From: Apiotrichum sp. Y4204
Taxonomy: Eukaryota > Basidiomycota > Tremellomycetes > Trichosporonales > Trichosporonaceae
Direction of reading: 5' to 3'
Assembly (NCBI GenBank): GCA_025531455.1
Contig: JAMYHL010000076.1
Span: 62,001-126,000 of the forward strand
Length of the DNA: 64,000 bases
Part shown: positions 12,912 to 23,227 of the stretch, piece after piece
Numbering within the stretch: position 1 is the first letter of the stretch
Layout of the letters: each line of letters opens with the position of its first letter
Position numbers and translations under genes: made by a program
The notes under the pieces: model-generated
Database searches by the model: none
What the model was told of the DNA's origin: nothing
Seen by the model: only the letters and a program-made list of their open reading frames with translations

Positions 12912-13501
12912 ATGGCTTTCGTCCTCCGCTCAGTGGGCGCGTCCCTGCGCGGCTCGGCCGCCATCTCCTCCCCGGCACTCCGGTTTGCTCCCCGCGCCGC
13001 GCTCCCGGCACCATCGTTCGCTGCGCTGCGCTTCAACTCTTCCCTGCCGAACGCGCCCGAGAGCTCTTCTTCCGCATCTCCCGAGCCGAGCCCCCGCCGC
13101 CCAACACTCGACATTGCGAGCATGTCGCACCTCTTCCCGACCAAGGCGGCGGAGGAGGACCCGGACGCGTGGTGGCGCAAGACGGACGCGCAGCTCGACC
13201 GCAACCTCGGCCGTCCGGGGAACCAGTACACTGGCCGCTCGTTCCCGGTCAAGAACACGTTCGAGCAGACGTCACGCATGCTCGGGTCGTTTATCAACGT
13301 TACGAACATCAAGCGCGACCACCGCTCCAAGATGTACTACGAGAAGCCGTCGGTGCTCAAGCGCCGTCTGCGCTCCGAGCGCTGGCGCCGCCGCTTTAAG
13401 GATGAGGTGGGTTTACCGGCCGGACTTGTGGGGAATGGGTTACTAATGTTTAGGTTCGCAAGCGTGTCCAGCTCGTCCAGACACTGCGTATGCGCCAGTA
13501 G
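12912..13501 (+). CDS. MRP21: mitochondrial small-subunit ribosomal protein bS21m
   Basis: This is a predicted 180-residue protein in two exons, 12912-13406 and 13454-13501. The 47-nt intron contains a perfect TACTAAT branch site. Residues 1-45 are Arg/Ser/Ala-rich with almost no acidic residues, a clear mitochondrial targeting sequence. The C-terminal half carries the S21 signature: MYYEKPSVLKRRLRSERW, then RRRFKDE joined across the intron to VRKRVQLVQTLRMRQ. The second exon encodes only the last 15 residues and is required to complete the basic S21 tail. S21 binds the 3' region of small-subunit rRNA. The middle contains a non-conserved Ser/Pro-rich linker. Function is assigned with good confidence from the C-terminal motif. 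Confidence 0.9.
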
Positions 13502-14049
13502 ACTTTTCTTCCTTCCTTTTGCATTGAGCGATGACAACATACACAATTCTCCGAAGCGGTCGGATATTGCGGACACGTGAGCTCGGGCACGTCGTGCCGA
13601 CGTCTAGGTGTGGTTTGGCCTCTGCGGTATCGCTGAGTTTGTGATGCGCCTGTGCGCGTCCGTCACTGATACAACTGATTCCAACTGATCCCAACACTAT
13701 TGACAAATAACGGGGAAACGGCAGTGGCGGCAGCGTATCCCCAGGTGATGGTCTTAGGACTCTGACAATAGGCCTTCTCTGTCTGTGAGGTCAGCAAGCC
13801 CCTGTTCAGAATGTGGGATGTCTGCCCAGCGCCCTAGCATTCAGTCGGCAATGCGATGCCTCTTAACGCTTCATCTGCACGCGGCTTCATCACGAGCTTG
13901 CACAATGAAACTCCCAGCTACGCCCCCTCGCCTTCTTCAAGATTGCATACTAATACAAGATTGACGTGATGGCAATGTCCTTGCCCCTCCCCACCCCTAA
14001 TGCAAATATGAATGCTGTATCTACATCTGATCTACCCACACAATACTCG
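13502..14049. other. intergenic between convergent genes
   Basis: The plus-strand ribosomal protein gene and the minus-strand MCT-type transporter converge here. Both 3' flanks must lie in this interval. I see no gene or repeat. Confidence 0.55.
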
Positions 14050-15893
14050 CTACAACTTACCCCTCCACTGACCAAGATACAGATACCGCCCGACTGCCAT
14101 GAGGCCCGCGCCGACGAGCACGATTGTGCCGGCATAGTACGACACGCCCTTGAAGTCTGAGATTCTAAGCAACTCGCCAGAAACAGGCGCGCCGAGGAGG
14201 GATCCCAGCGCCATCATGCTCGACACCATGCCAAAGCGCCGCCCGACGTCCGTCTGGCCGCCGAGGGACGCGGCTGCCGGCGCGAGCAGCGAGACGTAGG
14301 ATCCCTGGAAGATTCCGTTGATGATGGAGACGACGGTCAGGCTGGCTTTGTTCGTGCAGAACGGCCAGGCGTACGTCGAGACGGCGGACCCCACCAATCC
14401 CGGAAGGAGGAGGTTGAGGGAGCCGACGCGGTCGGCGAACAACGCTGGTCCCATACGTCCGATGATCGAGGCGGCGTTGGCGATGGAGACGAGATACGAG
14501 CTGTAGTCGCCCATGCCGAGCTCGGACGCCATGACATCCACGTACGACAGGGGCGTGTACAGTCCTCCCTGGATGAGCAGGGTGCCGAGGACGAAGATGG
14601 AGAATGAGGGGATCTTGAACGCCGGCCAGTTGAACACACCACCAGGTGCTGTTTTCGGCGGCAGCCGCGTGCGCAGCAGCAACGACGCCACGATGCAGCA
14701 GTACAGTTGGATAAAACCGCAGATGCGCATCGTCCACTGGAAACCTACCGCCTTGAGGCAGCTAGAGTGTCAGGAGCTGCACCAGTACAGGATTACAGGA
14801 CATGCAGGAACACGCGCCCAAGAACGTGGTGACTCACTTGTGGACGATGATCGGGAAGACGGTTCCTCCCAGCGAGGACGAAGCCGCGACGACGCCGAGG
14901 GCAAACGCACGCCGGTTGTAGACTTTATGTCAGCACATCCCCGTACATGCATATCAGGAGCGCCTCCCACTCACACCAATGGGTGACGACGGCGATGGCC
15001 GGGCAGAACAGAATGCCTGCCGCGCCACCGAACAGAAGCCCATGCGCGAGGACCGCCTGCCAGTACTCCTTCACCTGGGCGGTGAGGAACGCGCTCAGGG
15101 GGTAGAGCACGGACGCGATCCAGAACGGCCAGTAGAACTTTGATGTGTCCACGAGCCGGCCCATAACCACCGAGGGGAAGTAGATGAGGAGATACTGCAG
15201 CGAGCCGATCCACGCCCTGAGACAATGTCAGTTTGGCAGCAATGTGGGGGAGCAAGAAAGTAGAAGCCTCCCGTTCTCCGATGGGCACGGCTTGGACTCA
15301 CACTTGTGACGCGGTCTTCTCGGGGAACATCTCCGTGTAGTAGTAGTCCTGGAAGAGGCCCCATGCATTCTGCTTGTCAGCGACGGTGGTGACGGGGAAA
15401 CAACGAGCTTGACAACCGCGCACGGGCGGGGGTAGTGGGTACAAACAGAGATTCAGGACGGTGAGACACACCGAGACTGTCTTTCCGGAACCCGGCGACT
15501 ACCCCACTTCTCCCTGGCGGGTGAACGCCCACTCACCACAAAGCCAAACGTCGAGAAGAGAATGTGCATCGCGCCGAGGACGACGAGCCACGCGCGAAGA
15601 CCGCCATCGGGGAAGGTCACGACATCGCCGTCCGCCTCCTTGACCTGCACGGGGTGGTGATGGTGCCCCACGGGTGTGATGGGTTCGAGATGGGGACTGG
15701 GGTAGGCGGCTGTTGATGATGTTGATCGGCTCAGCCCGTCACTATATGTCCTTGCTGTCGGTGTTTTTGCGCGAACTGGTGAAGGAGATCCAGGATGTGA
15801 TGGTGTGTTCTCCTCAAGCACAATGTCGAACCCCTTTTCGTCAATGGGTATTGACGGCAACTCTGGTGCGTCGCGCTCGCCTCTTCGTGTCAT
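14050..15893 (-). CDS. MCT-type MFS transporter (monocarboxylate/riboflavin-like)
   Basis: This is a predicted 487-residue carrier in five exons on the minus strand: 15893-15537, 15369-15302, 15216-14975, 14922-14838 and 14761-14050. The hydrophilic N-terminus of about 100 residues is Pro/Ser-rich with a His4 run (GHHHHPVQ). It leads to FPDGGLRAWLVVLGAMHILF, the fungal MCT opening (D-G-G-x-x-A-W-x-V). Exon joining restores FVNAWGLFQDYYYTEM, QVAWIGSLQYLL, VTHWFYNRRAFALGV and HNCLKAVGFQWTMRICGF. All four are expected MCT segments, including the R-R-x-x-A loop. The upstream frame to 16139 opens only with TTG, so the first ATG is used. A GTAAGT just before the stop could allow an alternative last exon ending a few residues later. 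Fungal relatives (MCH/Mch5 group) import monocarboxylates or riboflavin; the substrate is not decidable. It diverges from the aldehyde dehydrogenase gene. Confidence 0.88.
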
Positions 15894-16994
15894 GTTGGGA
15901 TTTCGCTGTCGTTGGGCTGTTTTGGCCAGGCTATCTAGATCCACAGGCCCGCGTGAATGTGTAGGTGTAGAGACAAGATGCAAGTGGACCGTGAGCGATG
16001 CTAGGACGAGAATGAGGACACAGGAGACAAGGACTTGACAACGGTGACAACCAAGGCTCCAGGAGATGTATACATAGAAATCCGCGGCACGACAACTCCA
16101 CCGGACATGTGCTATGGATATTTCTGTATTACAGAGCAAATGCTGTGAATGTCACAGTCGCAGCTTCATTGCCCGTATTGCCCATCAACAGTCGCCGCGC
16201 TTAACCGTCTCAACCAGTGTGGTCGCCGCACGCCCCGCAGGACGCAGGTTTCTACTGTCAACAATCCGTGTCATCCCCGGTCTCGGGGTCCATCATGCCG
16301 AGCGGCACGCTAAATGCCGAGACCGGCACAGCGGGCGGGAATGGGTGGCGTGCGGGGTGTGCTTTGCCATTGGTCAATGACGCCCACCTGTTGCCAGACT
16401 TTGCCGACATCGAGGCACCTAGTGTGGGGTTGGGTACGGGGCCACGCAACGCCCTGCAACATTCAACGATTTATACGCAACTTACCCTTGTCTGTCAAGT
16501 GCCACAGAATTATCAGGACCTACACTTGAACAGCTATGAAGAGGAGGATACCATGAGAGTCGAGATGAGTAATGTAGCGCCCGCTTAATTCATCAGTTAA
16601 TCACAAGTAATGAGCACTGCAACCACGGAAAAGCCGAAGTGACGCGCCAATGTAACGGATCCAAACTGCACCGCAACTGGGCATAGCAACTTGATAACCA
16701 TCTGGACATGCGGAATGATAAATACCGAAGGCCAAGCGATCAAGCGAGGTGAGCAGCCACCAAACTCCAAACTACGTCGGTAGATCGGGCTGTTGCTCGG
16801 TCTCCAACCCGGCTTTGCCGCCTCTACACAGCATGCCAAGAAGCACATGCGCGCCAATGTCTAAGACCCACGATTCAAGACCTCGTAGTCGGCATGACCG
16901 TGCGGCACACCCCCACAAGTGATCGACGCGTTCTATATAAGGATAGCCGCGGGCTGACCTGGAGACGCCATGCCACTCCTCTCTGACAGACATC
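15894..16994. other. shared divergent promoter region
   Basis: This 1.1 kb interval separates the divergent MCT-type transporter and aldehyde dehydrogenase genes. It contains the TATA-like element listed separately. No exon chain is supported in it; the frame at 16217-16588 is short and compositionally random. Confidence 0.5.
16934..16942 (+). promoter_or_regulatory. TATA box of the aldehyde dehydrogenase gene
   Basis: TATATAAGG lies about 55-60 bases upstream of the ATG at 16995. It is the best TATA match in the window and sits at the distance expected for a regulated fungal gene. Confidence 0.5.
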
Positions 16995-18480
16995 ATGACT
17001 AGCGGCGACACACTCAACTGGGCCGTGAGCCTCTGATGCTAATGCACCCCGCCTCGCTGACTCGCAGTCGTACCACAACATCATCAACGGCAAGCCCGCA
17101 ACGACAGACAAGACGCGCCACGGCATTGATCCAGCCACAGAGGAGGAGCTCCCCGAAGTCCCCGTCGCGACGCAGGAAGACGTGGATGCCGCAGTAGACG
17201 CGGCCCGCGCGGCCTTCCCGGCCTGGCGCAAGACGTCGTGGGACGAGCGCGAGGCGCTGCTCAACAAGCTCGCGGATGCAGTCGAGGCGAACAAGGACGG
17301 CTTCATTGCTATGCTCATCAAGGAAACCGGCAAGGCGGTTACTACCTCGGGTGCCGAATTCGCCAAGACTGTCGAGTTTATGCGCTCGCTCGCCCGCCTT
17401 CGCGTCGAGGACAAGGTGCTCGTCGACAAGCCAGACGTCATTGCCACGCTGCGACACGTCCCGCTCGGCGTCGGCGCCGCGATCGTGCCATGGAACTGGC
17501 CGCTGCTGCTGTGTACATTCAAGGTCTCGTCGGCGCTCGTCACGGGCAACTGCGTGATCGTCAAGCCGTCGCCGTTCACGCCGTACACGAATCTCAAGAC
17601 TATCGAGCTCGCGGCCGCCATCTTCCCACCAGGCGTCGTGCAGGTCCTTTCTGGCGGAGACGACCTCGGACCCATGCTCACGGAGCACCCCGGTATTGAC
17701 AAGGTGTCCTTCACCGGTTCAACATTCACAGGCAAGAAGGTCATGGAGTCGTGCAGCCGTACACTCAAGCGCGTGACGCTCGAGCTGGGCGGAAACGACG
17801 TCGCGATTGTTTGCGACGACGCAGACCTCGCCAAGGCCGTCCCCACGGTCGCGACAATGTGTTTCCTCGGCTCGGGCCAGATCTGCATGGATGTAAAGCG
17901 CATCTACGTCCACGACAAGATCTACGACACGTTCAAGGCCGCGCTCATCGATTTTGCCAAGACCATCAAGATGGGCTCTCCCAACGATCCGGGGGTTACC
18001 GTTGGCCCGATCCAGAATAGCATGCAGTACGGCAAGGTGAAGAACATGTACGCCGAGATTGCTGCGCAGGGTTGGACGCCACTTGTCGGTGGCAGCGCGG
18101 ACGCGCGCGCCGAGATGCCAAAGGGATACTATATGCAGCCGACGATCATCGACAACCCGCCGGAAGACTCGCGCATCGTACAGGAGGAGCCGTTTGGCCC
18201 GATCGTGCCGCTCCTGCGGTGGAGCGACGAGGCGGACGTCCTCGCGCGCGCGAACGCGTCCAAGATGGGCCTCGGCGGCTCGGTCTGGAGCCAGGACTTG
18301 GAGCGCGGCGCTCGCCTCGCGGGCCAGCTCGAGTCGGGCAGCGCGTGGGTAAACACGCACTTTGAGCTCGACCCGAATGTCCCCTTCGGCGGCGCGAAGT
18401 GGAGCGGCCTCGGACGCGAGCTCGGCGTACAGGGCCTCGAGGGATGGATGGAGCCACAGAGCCTCTGGGTCCGTAAGTGA
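16995..18480 (+). CDS. NAD(P)-dependent aldehyde dehydrogenase
   Basis: This is a predicted 480-residue soluble ALDH that oxidises an aldehyde to its acid. It has a tiny first exon, 16995-17024 (10 codons), a 43-nt intron, and one long exon, 17068-18480. Visible motifs are PWNWPLLL (coenzyme pocket), FTGST, the general base in LELGGND (Glu249), the nucleophile in GSGQICMD (Cys283), and EEPFGPIVPLL near the C-terminus. The Cys context lacks the common N-x-G-Q-x-C Asn-Gln pattern (here L-G-S-G-Q-I-C-M). This places it in a divergent fungal subgroup rather than classical ALDH2 or succinate-semialdehyde enzymes. There is no targeting signal, so it is likely cytosolic. The gene shares a promoter region with the MCT-type transporter, which suggests, but does not prove, joint use of an aldehyde- or acid-yielding carbon source. 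Confidence 0.92.
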
Positions 18481-19762
18481 GGTGTCGGGAATGTTAGCAG
18501 TATGCCAGCAGCTGGGTTTCATCAGTTGTAGTTCAGATGTGAGAGTGATGCGACGAGTAGTAAATGCAAGAATGCCGGCTCATCGCCTGTCAACAATAAC
18601 CATCACCTCGAGCTCGCAGGCCATCATCCACCTCCAAGCCTTTGGTACACCACTGGATACAGAAAAGGTTCGAACCTTCGAAGCGCCACAAGTTGATGGC
18701 TCCGCTCTTCTGCAAGACAGGGCACAGCGAAATCGACCCTTTCCGGCCGTTCCGCACCTCTCGGGGCCTCCCATTGGCCTTGACAGCCTTCCACCGCCTT
18801 CTGCAAAGTCCAAAAACGTACGTGCTCGCACGCTGAGTCGAACAGCGGTCGGGTCGGGAGCGGAAAACCACAACGACCAGTGATAACCACCTACACTATA
18901 CGAGCAGGTTAAAATTCGATCGGCGCTCCATGTCAGGTCGGCCGGGCATGAAGGGCTATCCTAACGTAGATACTTTGAGAGTAAGAGAGTGAGTTGTCGC
19001 CGGGCATAAAGCCAATGGCAGAAGCGCGGATGAGAGTGCGTTGGGAAGTGGGTAGTAAACGAGCCGAAGGAACGCAGGACAGCGGAGTGTGATTTCCCCG
19101 CGCGTCGCTACACATCAACGACCGAGCTCATGAGGTCGAGTGCATTGTGCCTCTCTAAGTGGGTCAGTGCTTCCCCAACGACACACACCCCGGTCTGGGC
19201 GCGGTACTGGGATGTCAGTTGGAGGATGGCATTGACCTGGATTTGGGCCTTGGGCGCGCTTGTAGGTTCTGTACGTTGTTGCTCGCTTCGCGCTACGCGC
19301 TTTACGGTTTGCGCCACCGTGTAAACGATCGTCGGCGTGATTGCGATCCGAGTGTAGATCATGTAGATCTGTGTGGATCTCATATATGTGGCGCCAACCT
19401 TGCGACGAGACTTCTCCACACACTTTTGTGCGATGACAGCATGCATGCACTCTTTCTGAATGGTGGTATCGGAAGACGCGAGATTGGAACAGAAGACCCA
19501 AAGAAATTCATCAGTCACGCAACAACGGACGTGTAAACAATAAGTGGATTTAAGGGATAAGAGTATGACTAGAGAACAGACAGAGACGATGAGGCATGAT
19601 AGACAAGTGGGACGCCGAGAGCAGTGGACCAGGACAATTCGATAGCGGGGGGGCATGTGGTGAGGAGAGAAAAGGAGGCGCACTCGGTGTCCCTGTAGAA
19701 GAACAATGGCTTGGAAGAACAATGGCGTGGCGGGGTATCGGTGCAATGTAGGCACTTGTTCG
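18481..19762. other. intergenic between convergent ALDH and AcnX genes
   Basis: A 1.3 kb gap. Around 18,600-18,880 all frames on both strands stay open for 60-170 codons, but none has recognisable motifs. A 14-base perfect palindrome AAGGTTCGAACCTT lies near 18,667. No gene is supported. Confidence 0.5.
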
Positions 19763-21502
19763 CTAGATGTGGCCGTTGCCGTTTGCAGCAGGGCACGAGA
19801 GCCACGCCGGCGCGGCGCTCGTGTTCCTCCCGGTACACGCCGCCTCGACGCATGCAGCAGTGTTGGCAAAGTGCATGCCCTTGTCGGTGGCGCCAGCGCC
19901 GTAATGGGCGTACTTTGCGGAGTTAGTCATGATGTTGGTTGCCGCCCTTGGAACGACCGGTTCGCTGAGCATGCACCAGCAAGTGTCGGTGATAATGTCA
20001 GCCCCAAACGCCTTGATGCAAGCGAGGTAGCCGCGTTTCTCGGCCTCGTCCACGATGTGCCGGCCTGCGGTCAGGATTACGGGCGTGGTGTTGGCGCGGT
20101 GCTTATCGGCCATTAGGGCTGCGAGCTCCTCAAACTCGTCGAGGGAGAGGTGGGGGTTGCCGAGCGCCACCAGGCCGACAGACTCGTCCTTGGCCGAGTT
20201 CAGGCCCCGCCATGCGGCCGACAGTGCCTCGAGCCCGATGCTCTCTTCCGGCAGCTGGTCGACATCGTATTCTGCTGCTTCTGGAGTAATGCCGACAATG
20301 TGAAACATGGGTGCGCTGGATGTAGTGGCAAACGCGGCACCAAAGGCTTTGAGATCCGATAGCTTTGGAGCGCACTGCTCGAGGCCGGTGACGATGACAA
20401 TGTTGCGCCCGGCGCGCTCACCCACTGCGTAGCCGAGCAGGGGCCAGAGGGCAGAATCGTCGTGAACAGTGGCAACCGCGGGATCGACGTGGAGAGCCAA
20501 TGTCGGAGCGCGGTTGGCGGCAATATGAGGTCCGGCCTCGGGTGCGCGGCCGGTGAGCGCGACAGCGACATCGAGCATGTCGGGATACTTCTGCGTACGT
20601 GCCCCGAGCACACTGTTGGCGTAGACAACGGCGTTCGACTCGGCCCACACGACCTGCTGCCCCTGCTTCGGCGGGGACGGGAGGAGATACGGCGCGCACG
20701 TCAGGCTGTCCTTCTCTGCACCCATCGAGAGGTATGCGTCCGCAAGGCTAGATGCCTCAGTGGCAAACGTCTTATCGATGCCGAGCTCCGACCACCGGCG
20801 CTGGTCGACCGATATCGCGTTGAGTGTCGTCGGCACGGCGAAGCGGCCGCCGAGGTCGGCGAAGTGTTTCGCAAAGCGGAGTGACGCCGGTCCAACGTAG
20901 ATGCAGGCGTCAATGTGTGCGCTCTCGACGTCAATCAGCCGCTCGGCCCCATACAGCTTGGCCATAGCCACGACGAGCTGCATGGCCTGCTGCGCGGCCT
21001 CGCCCCGCGCTCCGTCGAGCGTCTCCTGATCCGCAGGCGATAGCTCCACCGTCGCCTCTGGGCTCGGACGCAGCCGCGCAATCATCGAGTGTGTACTGGG
21101 GTTCATGACCTTGAACCGGGAGGCCGTGATGTGCACGGCGCCGCCGTGCGCCATCTCGTCAAATCGCCGTTGACCAACAACCAGAACTGGAATCGACTGT
21201 CCGAAGACGACCTGGCCGACCAACGCGCCAAGAGCGATAATGGGGTCCTCTTGTGCCAGGATGATTGCTGCTGGGCCTTTGCCACTGGCGATACACTCCA
21301 GCACACCGAGGCTGCCGGAGCACGAGCCGCGTCCGTGAGGGATGGCCAGAACCTTGCCGGCGAGTTCCTGGCCGTGGAGAGGGTGGTGCACGTCGATAAC
21401 AACCCCTGTCGCGGGGTCTACGCCGCCCCAAATCGATAGAGGAGTGTCCGCCCATAGCAGCGGTCCAGACGCGTCGCCGGATACGAGGAAGCGGGGTGGC
21501 AT
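19763..21502 (-). CDS. single-chain aconitase X (AcnX; DUF126-DUF521)
   Basis: This is an intronless 579-residue protein of the aconitase X family. Residues about 1-145 form the small (swivelling, DUF126) domain. It shows LSIWGGVDPATGVVIDVHHP and the active-site loop PHGRGSCSGS, in which Ser60 corresponds to the family's catalytic Ser. From about 165 to the end lies the large DUF521 domain, with AERLIDVESAHIDACIYVG, DLGGRFAVPTTLNAI and the Cys-containing DTCWCMLSEP. These supply candidate ligands of the Fe-S cluster together with the Cys in GLEQCAPK. Characterised members are bacterial cis-3-hydroxy-L-proline dehydratases and archaeal phosphomevalonate dehydratases. The fused small-large order matches the single-chain type. 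Fungi make mevalonate by the standard kinase route, so dehydration of a hydroxyproline-like acid is the likelier role; this is inference. No neighbour is a known hydroxyproline gene. Confidence 0.9.
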   Translation of the reverse strand: MPPRFLVSGDASGPLLWADTPLSIWGGVDPATGVVIDVHHPLHGQELAGKVLAIPHGRGSCSGSLGVLECIASGKGPAAIILAQEDPIIALGALVGQVVFGQSIPVLVVGQRRFDEMAHGGAVHITASRFKVMNPSTHSMIARLRPSPEATVELSPADQETLDGARGEAAQQAMQLVVAMAKLYGAERLIDVESAHIDACIYVGPASLRFAKHFADLGGRFAVPTTLNAISVDQRRWSELGIDKTFATEASSLADAYLSMGAEKDSLTCAPYLLPSPPKQGQQVVWAESNAVVYANSVLGARTQKYPDMLDVAVALTGRAPEAGPHIAANRAPTLALHVDPAVATVHDDSALWPLLGYAVGERAGRNIVIVTGLEQCAPKLSDLKAFGAAFATTSSAPMFHIVGITPEAAEYDVDQLPEESIGLEALSAAWRGLNSAKDESVGLVALGNPHLSLDEFEELAALMADKHRANTTPVILTAGRHIVDEAEKRGYLACIKAFGADIITDTCWCMLSEPVVPRAATNIMTNSAKYAHYGAGATDKGMHFANTAACVEAACTGRNTSAAPAWLSCPAANGNGHI

Positions 21503-23188
21503 GCCGTTCGAGAAAGACTTTGATGGGGAGGAAGGGGGTGAAGTCGAGCTGCTGGAATGGTGGCACTCCTCGATGTTGTGGTGCGTCTTGCTGCCGCCGC
21601 AGCCCGGGCCGCCAGAGAGCCGATCTAAAAGGGGTGGTTAGCAACAAGAACTGTGTCGCGAGCGATGATGGTGGGCTGTCGAAAGGTATGCGAGCTGTGG
21701 AGTTGTGGTCGTCACAGTCGCCGGACACAGCGTCGACGCTGCTACCTGTCGCGTCGAGCCCCACAGACATTGAACTCACCACATCCGTTGCAGACCATGG
21801 CGAGTGTACATGTGCACGATTGGATTGCTGTTCCACGATGCTGAATAGACAAATGGCGTGTGGTCGAGCACGCTGCCCTAGCACTAGCAACATGGACCCC
21901 GTGTCTAGCGTCTGCATCAAATCACTCCACATACCGCTAAACACAAAGCGGCATACCTCGACCAGAAACTTGCCAAGATCTAGCGCTGGCCTCGGGCTTG
22001 CAGCGCCGCAGACAGACGGCAGAGCGGGCCACAGGCACGCGTTTACTTGTGCCGGCGGGCGGCCGAGTCCGAAGCGGCGGGCGGCGCCAACGCGCCTGGT
22101 TGACTCGCGCTCTCGCTCCTCTCCATGTCTCGCTCTCATGATCTCAAATTACCTTTCAGGTCACTGTTGTCTATTGTTCGACGCTCCCTGTTCTGCCATC
22201 CCACTCCACATTCTTACCACCGTGTCGGCATGTTAGGCAACCGCGCCGCGCCTGCTGAGTTTAGCAATAAGTTTCCACATTTCAGCAACCCCCCTTTTTC
22301 GCGCTCATTATTCTTCCACGTCGCGTCCTTCCTGTGACTTCCTGTTCGTTCAGCAGGTCAGGTGGTCAGCCATCGCAACACGTCCTTATTCCTATTTGAA
22401 TATTTCTGGACTCCTGTCCTGTTGTGGCCTGTCGACACAGCATGCACAGCGCGCAGCGTGCGACGCGGTATGCCCAGCGACGCGAGGATTGTGATGTTGT
22501 GGATGGGATTGTGCTGTCGTGCGACTACACCCGCCATGGCGTACCCAACCTGTGCCGCCACTCTGTACATGCGCAGAGGGCTCGGGACGACCCTCGGAAG
22601 CGCAAGCTGCCTGTCTCGCTTGGACACGCAGACAATTGTTCACCCTCCGCACAGATCGCATCATCAGCCTCTGTCCCCTTTTGTTCATCCACAGGCTCGA
22701 CCGCTGTTTTCTTTTGTCCTCACCTCACGGACCCTGTTTCCTCCCATCTGGCATTTTCTTGTTCCCTTCTCCCTTGCTCTCTCTTCCACGCCATTTCGGG
22801 TCGTCTTGGGTTCGCATGTGCCTGCATATGACGAGCCGGTCCACAGCGGTGAGTTGGCCAAGCTCGGGAGTTCAGGTAGTGCGACGCCCACGCTCTCCTC
22901 ATCTCGACGTCTTCGGTCCATCTTCCTCCACACGATACGCACGCAGCGCAGACGATAAGATCCACAAATACGCGGACACCTCACAGGCATGTTTTGGCGT
23001 CTGTCAGACGCTTGTTGGTGGTGCACATCCTCCAGCCATGCATTTTGGCATCCTTATCAACTTGCTCTCGAATACTTACCCGGTCGTAAGCGACTACCTG
23101 TGAAAGAACCAATGTTCAGTAACCCAATGACCCAATTTACTCCTTTGTCTGGAGACCGCGTATCACGTTGACCAACTGACAGGCGTAA

Positions 23189-23227
23189 TGAGGATAACGT
23201 TTGAGGATAACGTCTGAGGATAACGTC
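23189..23227. repeat. three 13-bp tandem units with GATAA sites
   Basis: The units TGAGGATAACGTT, TGAGGATAACGTC and TGAGGATAACGTC follow each other without gaps. A further TTATC (GATAA inverted) lies about 5 bases later in GAGTTTATCGTC. Each unit contains a GATAA core, the binding motif of fungal GATA factors. Confidence 0.8.

Noticed and set aside
14050..14060. GTAAGT near the stop of the MCT-type transporter as a sixth intron donor
   Set aside because: Downstream acceptors give only a few extra residues without family support; the direct stop is simpler.
15894..16139. N-terminal extension of the MCT-type transporter
   Set aside because: The longer frame opens only with TTG. The first ATG at 15893 gives the expected hydrophilic N-terminus.
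18642..18890. Region with many simultaneously open frames, and a palindrome resembling a tRNA B box (GGTTCGAACC)
   Set aside because: No acceptor, D or anticodon arms can be built around the palindrome, and no frame has coding bias or a recognised motif.
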